Shown: positions 17,501 to 26,230, counted from the stretch's first letter. The stretch is DNA of 64,000 bases from Streptomyces griseorubiginosus (GCF_001514195.1 NZ_KQ948736.1:1038625-1102624), one strand, 5' to 3'. Numbers and translations are program-made. Notes: a model not told the origin generated them from the sequence alone.

Positions 17501-18784
17501 ATGCGCTCCTGCACCGGCTGGCCGTCCGGCATCTGGGTCGACCCGCCCCGCCGCACCACCCCCGACGGCTCGGGCTTCCAGCTCCAGCGCTGGTCCCACA
17601 CCTTCGAGTACGCGGTCGTCGCCGGCGAGGGCGACTGGCGGGACCTCGAACTGCCCGCACGGGGCCATGAGTTCAACCACCCGCTCACCGCCCGGGTGCG
17701 CGACGAGGGCGCGACCCCGCTGCTGCCCCGCACCACCTCCCTCCTGGAGGTGGAACCGGCCCGCGCCGTCCTCCTGGACGCCCTCAAGCCGCTGGGTTCA
17801 CCGCTGGCCAGGGGCGGTTCGACCCCCGCGGACCCCGGACGCGGGGTCGTGGTCCGGATGCACGAGGTGAACGGACGGCCGGTGCGGGCCCGGGTGCGCG
17901 GCCCGGTCGCCTGGACGGAGGGCGCCCGCGCGGACGTACTGGAGAGGCCGGGCGAGCCGCTGACCCCGGACGGCGAAGGAGCCCTGCAAACGACGCTCAC
18001 GGGCTTCGAGGTGGCCACCGTCCTGGCCACGCCCCCACAGGCTCCCGAGCCGACGTCCGACCCCGGAGTCGCCGCCCACGAGCCGGCCCAGCCGGTCCAC
18101 ACCCGCTACTGGCTCCACAACTCCGGACCGGCCCCCCGCGGCAACATGCCGGTGTCCGTCTACCTCTCCCCCACCGCCCTGACCGCCACGGGCCCTGTCA
18201 CCGCCACAGTCCGGGTCGGCTCGGAACTCACGGACGCCTCGGCGACGGGCACGGTGGCATTCGAGGTACCGCCGGGCTGGTCCGCGCAGCCCGCCGTACT
18301 GCCGTACGCACTCGGCCCGGGCGGCTTCTCCCTGTCCGAGGTGACGGTGACCCCGCCCCCGGACCCCGAGCCCGGCCGCCACTGGCTCAGGGCCCGGCTG
18401 ACGTACGGCGGCCAGACCTACGAGGACGTGCTGGGCCTGGACGTGCCGGGCGGACCGCCCGCCGGCCAGGGCCTGGCGTGCGACCTGGCCGCCGACCGGG
18501 TCACCGTGCGCAGAGGTGAGCGGGCTCAGGTTCCGGTGAGCCTGCACAACACCACACGGGGCCCGATCGGCGGCCAGCTCTGGGCGGTCTCCTCCTGGGG
18601 CACCTGGCAGGGCGTGACACCGGGCCTCCAGGGCTTCAGGGTGCCGGGCGGAGAACAGACCGAGTCCGTGATCGAACTCGACGGCTCCCTGATCCCCCCG
18701 GGCACGTATTGGCTCCTGGCAAAGGCGGCATGGAACGGCCAGGTGGCGTACACGAGAACGATCCCCCTGGAGGTCACCGAGTGA
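14573..18784 (+). CDS. GH38 alpha-mannosidase, cytoplasmic
   Basis: This 1403-residue enzyme carries all GH38 landmarks. Zinc and catalytic residues are in SHFHYDPVWW (about residue 100), the nucleophile Asp in AWQLDAFGHDPQF (about 238) and the HHD in GAHHDAITGSESDQVY (about 464). A GH38 C-terminal beta domain follows, and the last 250 residues look like an added NEW3/Ig-like domain, making it longer than the usual 850-1050. No signal peptide is present, so it acts inside the cell on imported alpha-mannosides. TAGGAG precedes the ATG. Its stop overlaps the next gene (GTGA), indicating translational coupling. Confidence 0.93.
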   Translation: MRVTAVESTELFVGTPEQPLQVVAVRIEHLPGRSVRVRVEGRGTGEAEVAVGEDGTVRAEIPVTGPGGPIRVTAADGDESASATGEFTPAEPGWTMFMVSHFHYDPVWWNTQGAYTETWDVADDPAGTGLPARTFDSRGQSGMSLVRAHSDLARRDPAYTFVLAEVDYLKPYWDAFPEERGFLRELIRTGRVEIMGGTYNEPNTNLTGAEATVRNALYGDGYQRAILGASPETAWQLDAFGHDPQFPGLMADAGVTSSSWARGPFHQWGPTLSVFGEEPRDPKRMQFPAEFDWIAPSGRGILTAYMVNHYGAGWRIDNAPTLPEAEAEALKLFKGLKQVALTRNVLLPVGGDYAPPCRWVMDIHRDWNARYVWPRFVSGIPRDFFAAVRAELEAEGRRASPQTRDMNPVYTGKDVSYIDTKQAQRYGETLLADAEAWATLASLVTGHPYPDAALDKAWRQLVYGAHHDAITGSESDQVYIDLLTGWRELADLAETVHADATKALADRVEPGTGPDLVVFNPATWERRDVLTVADPGLVPVGDDFQPLPAVREQDGTLKVVVPQVPGMGLKALPLTAGSIPEWTTGEGLTIRNEFYEVTVDPSRGGAVSSLRSVVEDRELLPAGDIGNELVVQEEFARHPRFGEGPWHLTPTGTTAARSRDVTADIDVDHSPAGSRITVRADLGLFTYTQRLTLWTGVNRLDVTTTLDGYDGEDRLVRVRWPSDVRGGLPVHEVADAVIGRGFGFVEVNSEEFPWTLDNPANTWFGLGSTARVALHDDSGAHLGQRAFGVAELVYADWDEAGELGAPLAAALVRAGVTATSTVAGGPRYGDLEVDSNLPDLRIAVGGPARNSLVAEALAMDPAADRELRRQVAERGVAAVWVAPRASLREEWVPGADLRDLERLPLLVIAGADAPGDAKAVEALITDLEDFTVTATAAGGGEALPPGDAWDGRGFAVLNRGTPGCVITSSGDLCMSLMRSCTGWPSGIWVDPPRRTTPDGSGFQLQRWSHTFEYAVVAGEGDWRDLELPARGHEFNHPLTARVRDEGATPLLPRTTSLLEVEPARAVLLDALKPLGSPLARGGSTPADPGRGVVVRMHEVNGRPVRARVRGPVAWTEGARADVLERPGEPLTPDGEGALQTTLTGFEVATVLATPPQAPEPTSDPGVAAHEPAQPVHTRYWLHNSGPAPRGNMPVSVYLSPTALTATGPVTATVRVGSELTDASATGTVAFEVPPGWSAQPAVLPYALGPGGFSLSEVTVTPPPDPEPGRHWLRARLTYGGQTYEDVLGLDVPGGPPAGQGLACDLAADRVTVRRGERAQVPVSLHNTTRGPIGGQLWAVSSWGTWQGVTPGLQGFRVPGGEQTESVIELDGSLIPPGTYWLLAKAAWNGQVAYTRTIPLEVTE

Positions 18785-19446
18785 ACCCGGAACACGCGGC
18801 CCTGATAGACGGCGAACCACTGCCAAGGGAACGTGTGGACTCGTTCCTGGAAAAGGGCCCCTCCAGGGGCGCGGGGAACTGCGCGACCAGCCACGACGGC
18901 CCCGCACCCGCCACACGACCTTACGAACCCCCCTCCGTCGCGAGACAAAGACGCCGCTGGGCCACCCAAGTCGTCGTCACCGACGAACTCGCCCGAAGAG
19001 CCTGCTCTCAACGCGGCCTCACCGTCCCGGAAGAGGTGTCCCCCGCCTCCGTCCTGGCCGTCGCCGAGACAGACGTCGCAGACCTCGGCAGCATCGTCGC
19101 CGCAGCCCTGGCCCACTCACCAGCGGCCCGCACCCTCCTCGCCGCCCTGGAAGCCGAGCAGACGGTCCCGGAATCGGCCGTACGCGACTACTACGACCGC
19201 AATCAGGACCGCTACCTCACCCCGGACGCACTGAGGCGAGGCGTCACCCCCTTCGACGGGGCAACCCCTCAGGACATACGCCCCTACGACGAGGTCCGCG
19301 ACCACATCACCCGCGAGCTCCGCACCGCGGCCGGCCGCCAGGCATTCTTCGGCTGGCTGGACCAGTCGCGCGCGGGCGTGACCTACTCCCACGGGCACGA
19401 ACACCCCGGTGATCCGTCCCATCCGGACCACGAACACCGTCACTGA
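18781..19446 (+). CDS. conserved protein with PpiC/SurA-like helical segments, interrupted by a repeat
   Basis: This 221-residue protein overlaps the GH38 stop by four bases (GTGA), so it is co-translated. The segment AVRDYYDRNQDRYL and the later RPYDEVRDHITRELRTAAGR followed by FFGWLDQ resemble SurA/PpiC-type chaperone arms, but no parvulin catalytic core is seen. The tail is His-rich (SHGHEHPGDPSHPDHEHRH), a possible metal-binding end. Residues about 25-53 are translated from a dispersed repeat (18855-18905) inserted in frame, which interrupts an otherwise helical N-terminal region. Function is unknown. Its place in the operon suggests an accessory role for the mannosidase or the importer. 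Confidence 0.65.
   Translation: MNPEHAALIDGEPLPRERVDSFLEKGPSRGAGNCATSHDGPAPATRPYEPPSVARQRRRWATQVVVTDELARRACSQRGLTVPEEVSPASVLAVAETDVADLGSIVAAALAHSPAARTLLAALEAEQTVPESAVRDYYDRNQDRYLTPDALRRGVTPFDGATPQDIRPYDEVRDHITRELRTAAGRQAFFGWLDQSRAGVTYSHGHEHPGDPSHPDHEHRH
18855..18905. repeat. dispersed repeat copy 2, inside a reading frame
   Basis: GGGCCCCTCCAGGGGCGCGGGGAACTGCGCGACCAG-type sequence matches the 12618 copy closely over its core (18865-18890). It is in frame within the gene at 18781-19446. Confidence 0.75.
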
Positions 19447-19531
19447 TCTCCTACGGAACCTAAAAGCAACACGGGAAACCATTGACCTCCGATGAATTCT
19501 GGTCCACCTTTTCATCAATCGGAGTCGGAGT

Positions 19532-19546
19532 TGGTTCAATGAACCA
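19532..19546. promoter_or_regulatory. perfect palindrome before the importer operon, candidate RpiR operator
   Basis: TGGTTCAATGAACCA is a perfect 7+1+7 palindrome 18 bases before the start of the solute-binding protein and just ahead of its ribosome-binding site (GGAGGGG, 19552-19558). It is the best example of the TGGTTCA motif found across this locus. Confidence 0.6.
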
Positions 19547-19564
19547 GCCGTGGAGGGGCATCAC

Positions 19565-20941
19565 ATGCGTGCAAAGAGACTGACCCGCACCTTGACCTGT
19601 ATCGCCGTGCTGTCGCTCACGGCCGTCGGCTGCGGCCTGTCCGGCGGCGGGTCCGACAGCGGTGACGCCACCGCCGGCGGCTGCAAGGTCGACAAGGGCA
19701 ACGTCGGGTCGGGCAAGCTCACCGGCGAGGTCAAGGGCGACATCACCTTCCAGACGACGAACCTGAAGAAAGACTTCGGGAGCTTCTTCAACGGAGTGAT
19801 CGCCGACTTCGAGAAGGCCCACCCCGGCACCAAGGTGAAGTGGATCGACGACCCCGGTGACAACACCTTCACCAGCCGGACCGTCGCCGACGCCCAGGCC
19901 TGCACGATGGCCGACGTCATCAACGTCAACGCGCCGACGGCGACCGCCCTCACCAAGGCCGGTTACCTGCTCGACATCGGCACCAAGGACCCGGCCGCCG
20001 CCGAGCCCTTCGTCCCGTCCTTCTGGAAGACCGCCACCTTCCCGGACGCCTCCGGCAAGGCGATCCACACCACGCTGCCCTGGTACACCGGCGGTGTCCT
20101 GCTGACGTACAACAAGGACCTGCTGGAGAAGGCCGGCGTCGACCCGGCCAAGCCGCCGACGAGCATCTTCGGCCTCTTCGCCGACTACGAGAAGGTCGCC
20201 AAGGCCTCCGGCGGCAAGTTCTTCGCGACGATGGCCAACCCGATCTGGCGCATCCCCGCCGACTTCGACCAGATGGGCATCAAGGTCCTCTCCGCCGACG
20301 GCAAGTCCGCCGTCTTCGGCGACGACCCGCGCACCACCCAGTGGGTCGCCTGGATGGCGAAGCTGTACAAGGAGGGCGCGATGCCGAAGGACTCGCTGTC
20401 CTCCAGCAACGACCCGTCCACGCTCTACAGCCAGGGCAAGGTGGCCTACGGTTCGACGAACCCGAGCTTCGTGCGGTTCGTGAAGCAGAACAGCCCGTCG
20501 ATCTACGCCAAGACGGCCGTCGGCCAGCAGCCCTACGACGCGCTCGGCAAGGCGTCCGCCGGCGCCCCGCAGTACATCTCGGTCGCCGCGACCAGCAAGC
20601 ACGCGCCCGTGGCCCTGTCGTTCGCGGAGTTCCTCACCAACGCCGAGAACCAGACGGCCTGGTGCAAGGACCCCGACGTGGTGATCTTCCCGACCACCAC
20701 CAAGTCGCTGGACGACCCCTTCTTCCAGAACGTCACGGGCAGCGACCCGTTCTCCCAGGCCCGCAAGCTCGTCGCCGACCAGCTCAAGACGGCCTCCACC
20801 AACCAGACCAACCTCTCCCCGGCCGTGCAGAACGCCATCGTGGCCCAGGTGCAGCTCGCCATGCAGGGCAAGAAGAGCGCGGCGGACGCGGTGAAGGACG
20901 CCCAGGAGAAGGCGAACGAGCTGCTGAAGCAGGGCAGCTGA
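19565..20941 (+). CDS. ABC sugar importer, solute-binding lipoprotein
   Basis: This 458-residue CUT1-type extracellular binding protein has a lipoprotein signal (CIAVLSLTAVGC, lipobox AVGC) and the family pattern of a central ligand site with aromatic residues (PWYTGGVLLTYNKDLLEKAG). GGAGGGG precedes the ATG. It is the first gene of a three-gene importer operon with the two permeases downstream and no ATPase gene. Its neighbours suggest mannose/GlcNAc-containing oligosaccharides as ligand; that is inference. Confidence 0.9.
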   Translation: MRAKRLTRTLTCIAVLSLTAVGCGLSGGGSDSGDATAGGCKVDKGNVGSGKLTGEVKGDITFQTTNLKKDFGSFFNGVIADFEKAHPGTKVKWIDDPGDNTFTSRTVADAQACTMADVINVNAPTATALTKAGYLLDIGTKDPAAAEPFVPSFWKTATFPDASGKAIHTTLPWYTGGVLLTYNKDLLEKAGVDPAKPPTSIFGLFADYEKVAKASGGKFFATMANPIWRIPADFDQMGIKVLSADGKSAVFGDDPRTTQWVAWMAKLYKEGAMPKDSLSSSNDPSTLYSQGKVAYGSTNPSFVRFVKQNSPSIYAKTAVGQQPYDALGKASAGAPQYISVAATSKHAPVALSFAEFLTNAENQTAWCKDPDVVIFPTTTKSLDDPFFQNVTGSDPFSQARKLVADQLKTASTNQTNLSPAVQNAIVAQVQLAMQGKKSAADAVKDAQEKANELLKQGS

Positions 20942-20943
20942 CG

Positions 20944-21957
20944 GTGACGGCACAGATCACGCATCCGGTGTCCGGCGTGGAGCCCCTGACCTCCGCGCCG
21001 GGCACGGCCCCGTCCCGCCTGCGCCGACTCGCCAGGGCCGCGCTGCCCGGTCCCGCCCCCGGGGCCAACGGAGCGGCGATGTACCGCCGTTGGTGGCTGC
21101 CGTGGCTGTGGACCGCCCCGGCGATCGTGTGCGCGGTGGTCTTCGGCGTGTTCCCGTTCCTCAACACGGTCCTGCTGTCGTTCACCAACGCCAAACCCCT
21201 TGGCGGCACTGCCAGTTTCGTCGGGCTCGACAACTACACGCGGATGCTCCAGGACGACGACTTCTGGCTCGCCACCCGCAACAGCATCCTGTACGCGGTG
21301 ATCGTCGTCCCCCTGATGGTGCTGCTGCCGCTGATGCTGGCCGTCCTGGTGGAGAAGAACCTGCCCGGCATCGGGTTCTTCCGATCGGCCTTCTACACCC
21401 CGGTGCTGGCCTCCAGCGTGGTCGTGGGTCTGAGCTGGCAGTGGCTGCTCGCCGACGACGGCCTGGTCAACACCTGGCTGGAGAAGGCCCACTTGATCAA
21501 GTCCGCGATCCCGTTCCTCTCGGATTCGTGGCTGATCCTGCTCTCCGCGATGGGCCTGACGCTGTGGAAGGGCCTGGGCTGGTACATGGTCTTCTACCTG
21601 GCCGCCCTCGGCAACGTGCCCAAGGAGTTGCACGAGGCCGCGCAGATGGACGGCGCCGGCGCGGTCCGCCGGTTCTGGCACATCACGGTCCCCGGCGTCC
21701 GGCAGGCCATGATGCTCGTCGGCACCCTCACCGGCATCGGCTCGCTCAGGGTGTTCACCGAGATCTACATGCTCGGCAGCTCCACCGGCGGCCCCGGCGG
21801 CGCCGACCGCACCCTGCCCTTCTACATCCGGGACGTCGGCCTGGACCCGATCACCGGCAACGCGGGATACGGCTCGGCCGTCAGCGTGGCCCTGTTCGCG
21901 CTGACGCTGGGGCTGACCCTGCTGGCGCAGCGTCTGACCAAGGAGGACGAGTCATGA
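20944..21957 (+). CDS. ABC sugar importer permease (MalF type)
   Basis: This 337-residue permease has six predicted membrane segments and the EAA loop EAAQMDGAGAVRRFWHITVP, which contacts the ATPase. The GTG at 20944 lies two bases after the stop of the binding protein. The longer upstream frame is a shadow of that gene. It forms a heterodimer with the next gene product. Confidence 0.9.
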   Translation: MTAQITHPVSGVEPLTSAPGTAPSRLRRLARAALPGPAPGANGAAMYRRWWLPWLWTAPAIVCAVVFGVFPFLNTVLLSFTNAKPLGGTASFVGLDNYTRMLQDDDFWLATRNSILYAVIVVPLMVLLPLMLAVLVEKNLPGIGFFRSAFYTPVLASSVVVGLSWQWLLADDGLVNTWLEKAHLIKSAIPFLSDSWLILLSAMGLTLWKGLGWYMVFYLAALGNVPKELHEAAQMDGAGAVRRFWHITVPGVRQAMMLVGTLTGIGSLRVFTEIYMLGSSTGGPGGADRTLPFYIRDVGLDPITGNAGYGSAVSVALFALTLGLTLLAQRLTKEDES

Positions 21958-22847
21958 CGACGAGTGTCGTCGATGTCGTCGAGACCAAGGGCCGTCGCCT
22001 GATGCCGCGTTGGCGTGACTACGGCCGTCCGCGCGAGCTGGTCGTGCGCTATCTGCTGCTCCTGCTGGTGCTCGGCCTCACCGTGGGCCCGCTGCTGTGG
22101 CAGCTCCTCGCCTCCCTGAAGGGCGTGAGCGAGGACGTCTTCGGCACGGACGCCACCCTGCTGCCGCACCATCCGACGCTGCGCGCCTACCGGACCGTCT
22201 TCGACCAGGTGCCGGTGTGGTCGTACATCAGGAACAGCCTGATCGTGGTCGCCCTGTCGGTCACCAGCCAGCTGGTCTTCTCCACGACGGCCGGCTACAT
22301 GCTCTCCAAGCCCGCCTGGAAGGGCCGCAAGGCGGTCTGGGTGGTGCTGGTCGCCTCGATGATGTTCCCCTTCGAGTCGATCATGGTCTCGCTGTTCATC
22401 AGCATCCGCGATCTGGGCCTGGTCGACAACCTGGCCGGTGTCTGGCTCCCCGGCTTCGTCGGCGCCATCAACGTCCTGCTCATGCGCGGCGCGTTCCTCG
22501 CGGTCCCGCGCGAGATCGAGGACTCGGCGATGCTGGACGGCGCCAACGAGTGGCAGCGCTTCCGTTACCTGTACCTGCCGTCCGCGTGGGGCGCGATCAT
22601 GGTGGTCGTCATCAACACCTTCATCAGCGCCTGGGACGACTTCCTGTGGCCGCTGATCGTGCTGCGCTCCGAGAGCAACATGACGCTCACCCTGGGGCTT
22701 TCCCGCCTCCAGAGCTCCTCGTTCGGCTACGACCAGCGGATGGTCATGGCCGGTTCGGTGATCTCCGTGGTCCCGGTGCTGGTGCTGTTCGTGATCACCC
22801 AGCGGTGGTTCTACAAGGGCGTCTCGTCGGGCGCCGTGAAGCTGTGA
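21954..22847 (+). CDS. ABC sugar importer permease (MalG type)
   Basis: This 297-residue permease overlaps the preceding stop by four bases (ATGA). Membrane segments and the EAA loop (EDSAMLDGANEWQRFRYLYL) are clear. The last 37 bases of the gene are overlapped by the 3' end of the convergent GH3 gene. No ATP-binding subunit follows; in Streptomyces such importers are commonly energised by the shared ATPase MsiK encoded elsewhere. Confidence 0.9.
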   Translation: MTTSVVDVVETKGRRLMPRWRDYGRPRELVVRYLLLLLVLGLTVGPLLWQLLASLKGVSEDVFGTDATLLPHHPTLRAYRTVFDQVPVWSYIRNSLIVVALSVTSQLVFSTTAGYMLSKPAWKGRKAVWVVLVASMMFPFESIMVSLFISIRDLGLVDNLAGVWLPGFVGAINVLLMRGAFLAVPREIEDSAMLDGANEWQRFRYLYLPSAWGAIMVVVINTFISAWDDFLWPLIVLRSESNMTLTLGLSRLQSSSFGYDQRMVMAGSVISVVPVLVLFVITQRWFYKGVSSGAVKL

Positions 22848-25054
22848 CCCTTCACCGCGAGCGCCTGCGCGGCTGACGCGGCGACCCTGATCTCGACCGT
22901 GCCGGTGACGCCTTCGAGAGGCAGCGTCACCGTACGGCGCTCACCCGGAGCAAGGCCCACACCCTCGAACGCGCACAGTTCCAGGGTGCGCGGCCAGGTG
23001 GGGGTGATCAGCCGGCGGAGATAGACCTGGACGACACAACGACCGTACCGCTGACCGGTGTTGGTGACGTCGACACTGAGACTCCTGCCGGTGAACGCGG
23101 GCTCGGTCCAGTCGAAGTCCGTGTACGACAGCCCGTGCCCGAAGGAGTACGCGGGCTCGGCGCCCAGGTCCGTGTAACCGCCGTACTCGGTGTCCTTGTG
23201 GTTGTAGTAGACGGGGAGTTGGGCCGCCGAGCGGGGGACGGAGACTGGCAGGCGGCCGGCCGGTTCGGCGAGTCCGAGCAGCACCTCGGCGATCGCGTCG
23301 CCTCCCCAGGGGCCGGGGTACCAGGCCGTGAGCAGCGCGGACGCGGTGTCCGGCACCACGTGCGGACGCCCCTGCACCAGCACCACCGCGGTCGGTGTGC
23401 CGGTCGCCAGGACGGCGTCCAGCAACGCGTACTGGGCTGCTCCGAGGCGCAGTTCGGCCAGGTCGGCCCCCTCGCCGCAGGTCATCTCGGAGACGGCCTT
23501 GAGCGCGGCCCCGTTGGCGTCGAACTCGGTGTCCGGCGTACGGGCGCTGCTGCCGCCCAGGACCAGTACGGCGAGGTCGGAGGCGGCGGCCGCGGCGATC
23601 GCCGCCGGGATGCCGGAGAGGTCCCTGCCGGTGAGGGTGCAGCCGGGGGCGTGCCGGATGTCGAGACCGGGCGGGGCGAGCCGGCGCAGGGCGTCGAGGA
23701 CGCTGCTGCCGGTGCCGGGGCGCTGCGGGGCCGTGTAGTCGCCGAACTGGTGGGCGGTGGTGGCGGCTTGGGGCCCGAGCACGGCGATTCGTGAGACGTG
23801 TGGGCCGACGGGCAGGACGCCGTCGTTGCGCAGGAGGGTGACGGCGGCCCGGGCGAGGTCCCGGCTGAGCTCCGCTCCCCCGGACGGCGGGCGGGCCGTG
23901 CCGTCCTGCCGTTCGAACAGCCCCAGCCGGAACTTGAGGCGCAGGACGCGGGCGACGGCCGTGTCGAGGACGGCCTCCGTGACGAGCCCCCGTTCGACCG
24001 CCTCCTCCAGGTGGGTGAAGCCCTCGTCCCAAAGGCTCAGATCCACACCGGAGTTGAGGGCGAGGGCGCCCGCCGAGACCTTGTCGCCGGTGATGCGGGC
24101 CAGCCGGTCGACGGCGAGGCCGTCCGCCATGACCAGTCCCTCGAAGCCCCACTCCTCGCGGAGCAGCCCGGCGAGCAGGGCCCGGTTGCCGGAACAGGGC
24201 ATCCCGTCGACCTCGTTGTAGGCGGCCATGACGGCGGCGGCGCCCGCACGGACCCCGGCCCGGGCGGCGGGGAGGTGGATCTCGTGGAGTTCGCGCCAAC
24301 CGAGTTCGGACTCGGCGGAGTTGCGGCCGCCGACGGTCGCGCCCTGGCCCGCGAAGTGCTTGAGAACGACGGGGGCCTTGTCCTGTGCGAAGACCTCACC
24401 GGCCCCCTGCATCCCGCGGACCAGCGCCTCGGTCAGCCGGGCGGCCAGGTACGGGTCCTCGCCGAAACACTCCTCGGTGCGGCCCCAGCGCGGGTCGCGG
24501 GCGATGTCCAGTGCCGAGACCAGGGCCACGTGGCCGCCGCGGGCGCGCAGTTCGGCGGCGGCGTGGGCGGCGGCCCGCCGGTACAGGTCCGGGTCCCAGC
24601 CGGCGCCCACGGCCAGGTTCACCGGCAGGACCGTGCCGTCCAGGGCCATCAGGCCGTGCGGGACCTCCTCCACGAAGAGGGCGGGGATGCCGAGCCGGCT
24701 CCGCCGCACGACGTGCCGCTGCACCAGCTCGGCGAGCGCGGCCCCGTCCTCGGCCCCCGGCCCGCTGCCGTGCTCGACCCCGGACCAGGCGTCGGCCCGC
24801 TGGAGGCCGTAGAGGGCACCGAGGCCCTCGAAGCGGTCGGTCTCGGCGTACAGGGCGTCGGTCAGCTCGAAGCCGCCGTCGGGGGTGCGGCGGTAGGCGT
24901 CCCAGCCGTACATCCGCTGGTTGAGCTGGCCGGCCTTCTCCCGCAGGGTCATCCGAGCGAGGAGGTCGCGGACGCGGGCGTCGACCGGGGCGGTGGGGTC
25001 GCGGTAAAGGGGCTCGGTCGGGGCGGTGGGGTCGCGGTGGAGGGCGTCGCTCAT
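22811..25054 (-). CDS. GH3 beta-glycosidase with C-terminal FnIII-like domain, cytoplasmic
   Basis: This 747-residue enzyme has the two GH3 catalytic domains. KHFAGQGATVGGRNSAESEL and the preceding DPRWGRTEECFGEDPYLA are typical of the beta-glucosidase/xylosidase branch, and the likely nucleophile Asp is in GLVMADGLAVDRL. The following residue is Gly rather than the common Trp, so specificity may be unusual. A fibronectin-III-like domain ends the protein. There is no signal peptide. The ATG overlaps the stop of the upstream kinase gene (ATGA), and the 3' end runs 37 bases into the importer permease gene on the other strand. Substrate is not evident. Confidence 0.9.
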   Translation of the reverse strand: MSDALHRDPTAPTEPLYRDPTAPVDARVRDLLARMTLREKAGQLNQRMYGWDAYRRTPDGGFELTDALYAETDRFEGLGALYGLQRADAWSGVEHGSGPGAEDGAALAELVQRHVVRRSRLGIPALFVEEVPHGLMALDGTVLPVNLAVGAGWDPDLYRRAAAHAAAELRARGGHVALVSALDIARDPRWGRTEECFGEDPYLAARLTEALVRGMQGAGEVFAQDKAPVVLKHFAGQGATVGGRNSAESELGWRELHEIHLPAARAGVRAGAAAVMAAYNEVDGMPCSGNRALLAGLLREEWGFEGLVMADGLAVDRLARITGDKVSAGALALNSGVDLSLWDEGFTHLEEAVERGLVTEAVLDTAVARVLRLKFRLGLFERQDGTARPPSGGAELSRDLARAAVTLLRNDGVLPVGPHVSRIAVLGPQAATTAHQFGDYTAPQRPGTGSSVLDALRRLAPPGLDIRHAPGCTLTGRDLSGIPAAIAAAAASDLAVLVLGGSSARTPDTEFDANGAALKAVSEMTCGEGADLAELRLGAAQYALLDAVLATGTPTAVVLVQGRPHVVPDTASALLTAWYPGPWGGDAIAEVLLGLAEPAGRLPVSVPRSAAQLPVYYNHKDTEYGGYTDLGAEPAYSFGHGLSYTDFDWTEPAFTGRSLSVDVTNTGQRYGRCVVQVYLRRLITPTWPRTLELCAFEGVGLAPGERRTVTLPLEGVTGTVEIRVAASAAQALAVKGHSFTAPDETPL

Positions 25055-26127
25055 GAGGTGTGGGCCAGTCGTGCGAGGGCGACCGCGCCGGGGCGGCCGT
25101 CGGCCACCCAGTCGAGGTTCAGGCCATGGGCGTGGAGTCGGTCGGCCAGGGGGGCGGTGAGGGGGCCCTCGGGACCGAGGAGGCCGCCGGTGGCGACGAT
25201 CCGCTCACCGGGGCGCGGTTCCAGCGCTCGTACGGTGTCCAGCAGGTGGTCGGCCGCCTCGGCGAGGATCGCCAGGGCCACGGCGTCGTTCTCGGCGGCC
25301 GCCTCGGCGACCAGCGGGGCGAAGCGCGCCAGTCGGATCGGGGGGTCGGCCAGCACGGCGGGCAGCAGCTGCCGGCGGAAGTCCTCACGCCGGGCGCGTT
25401 CCCAGCCGGGGACGCCGGGGGCGGGGGTGCCGGGGGCGGGGGTCGGGGCGGTGCCGTGACGGTCGTAGGGCTGGATCGGGCCCTTGGGGAGGACGTCCAC
25501 GGGCAGGCCCAGGGTGTGGCCGACCCAGGCGGCGAGGACCGTGGGGCGGCCGCGGCCGTCGGCCATGCGCAGGGCGGCGCGGACCGCGCTGCGGCCGATC
25601 CAGAAGCCGCTGCCCTCGTCGCCGAGGAGCCAGCCGTCGCCGTCGACCGTGGTCGTGGCGTGCCGGGCGGTGATGCGCATGGCGACCGCGCCGGTGCCCG
25701 CGACCAGGGCGAGGCCGTCGGAGGGGGTGCCGGGGGCGGCGGCGAAGGCGGCCTCGATGTCGCTGCACACGCCGATCCGGCCGGCCGGGACGCCGAGGCG
25801 GTGCAGCGCCTCGGTGAGGGCCGTGCGGGCCTTCACGGTGCCGGGATCCTGCGCGGAGGCGGCCGTGGCGCCCGCGAAACCGCCCGTCACGGCCACGACC
25901 CGGCCACGCGCCTCCTCGGGCACCACCCGGGCGAGCGCCTCGGCGAGGTGGTCGGTGAGCTGCGGGGCCGGAACGGTCATGGCGTTGCCCGGGCCGCCGG
26001 TGCTCTCCCCGAGCACGCGACCGTCCTCGGCGGCGGCGAGGACCGCGCGGGTGCGGGTGCCACCGGCGTCGAGGCCGATGACCAGGGCGCCGGCGTCGCG
26101 CACGTCGTGGTTCAAATAATTACCCAT
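25051..26127 (-). CDS. BadF/BadG-family ATPase, N-acetylglucosamine-kinase-like
   Basis: This 358-residue protein is of the actin-like ATPase fold. The phosphate-1 loop GLDAGGTRTRAVL, the region VAGTGAVAM and LLGDEGSGFWIG are characteristic of GlcNAc kinases of the BadF group. It would phosphorylate GlcNAc released inside the cell. The start is uncertain: ATG 26127 gives nine extra residues that overlap the TGGTTCAA motif, while GTG 26103 begins directly before the conserved domain; neither has a clear ribosome-binding site. It is co-translated with the GH3 gene through an ATGA overlap. Confidence 0.85.
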   Translation of the reverse strand: MGNYLNHDVRDAGALVIGLDAGGTRTRAVLAAAEDGRVLGESTGGPGNAMTVPAPQLTDHLAEALARVVPEEARGRVVAVTGGFAGATAASAQDPGTVKARTALTEALHRLGVPAGRIGVCSDIEAAFAAAPGTPSDGLALVAGTGAVAMRITARHATTTVDGDGWLLGDEGSGFWIGRSAVRAALRMADGRGRPTVLAAWVGHTLGLPVDVLPKGPIQPYDRHGTAPTPAPGTPAPGVPGWERARREDFRRQLLPAVLADPPIRLARFAPLVAEAAAENDAVALAILAEAADHLLDTVRALEPRPGERIVATGGLLGPEGPLTAPLADRLHAHGLNLDWVADGRPGAVALARLAHTS

Positions 26128-26230
26128 CGATGACTATGGTGATTGATACATTCGCGCAGGACAAGAGCAGAACTCGAGCGGAACACGAGCCGGGCCGAGG
26201 TCGGACCGGGCCGAACCCGAGGAGGATCCC
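26104..26230. promoter_or_regulatory. divergent control region of the kinase and GH5 genes
   Basis: GTGGTTCAAAT (26107-26117) matches the TGGTTCA motif of the other candidate operators in this locus. The region is AT-richer than its surroundings. A strong ribosome-binding site GAGGAGG (26219-26225) lies at its right end. Confidence 0.45.

Noticed and set aside
20341..21957. 538-codon permease frame
   Set aside because: The first 200 codons are a shadow of the solute-binding protein; the start is GTG 20944.
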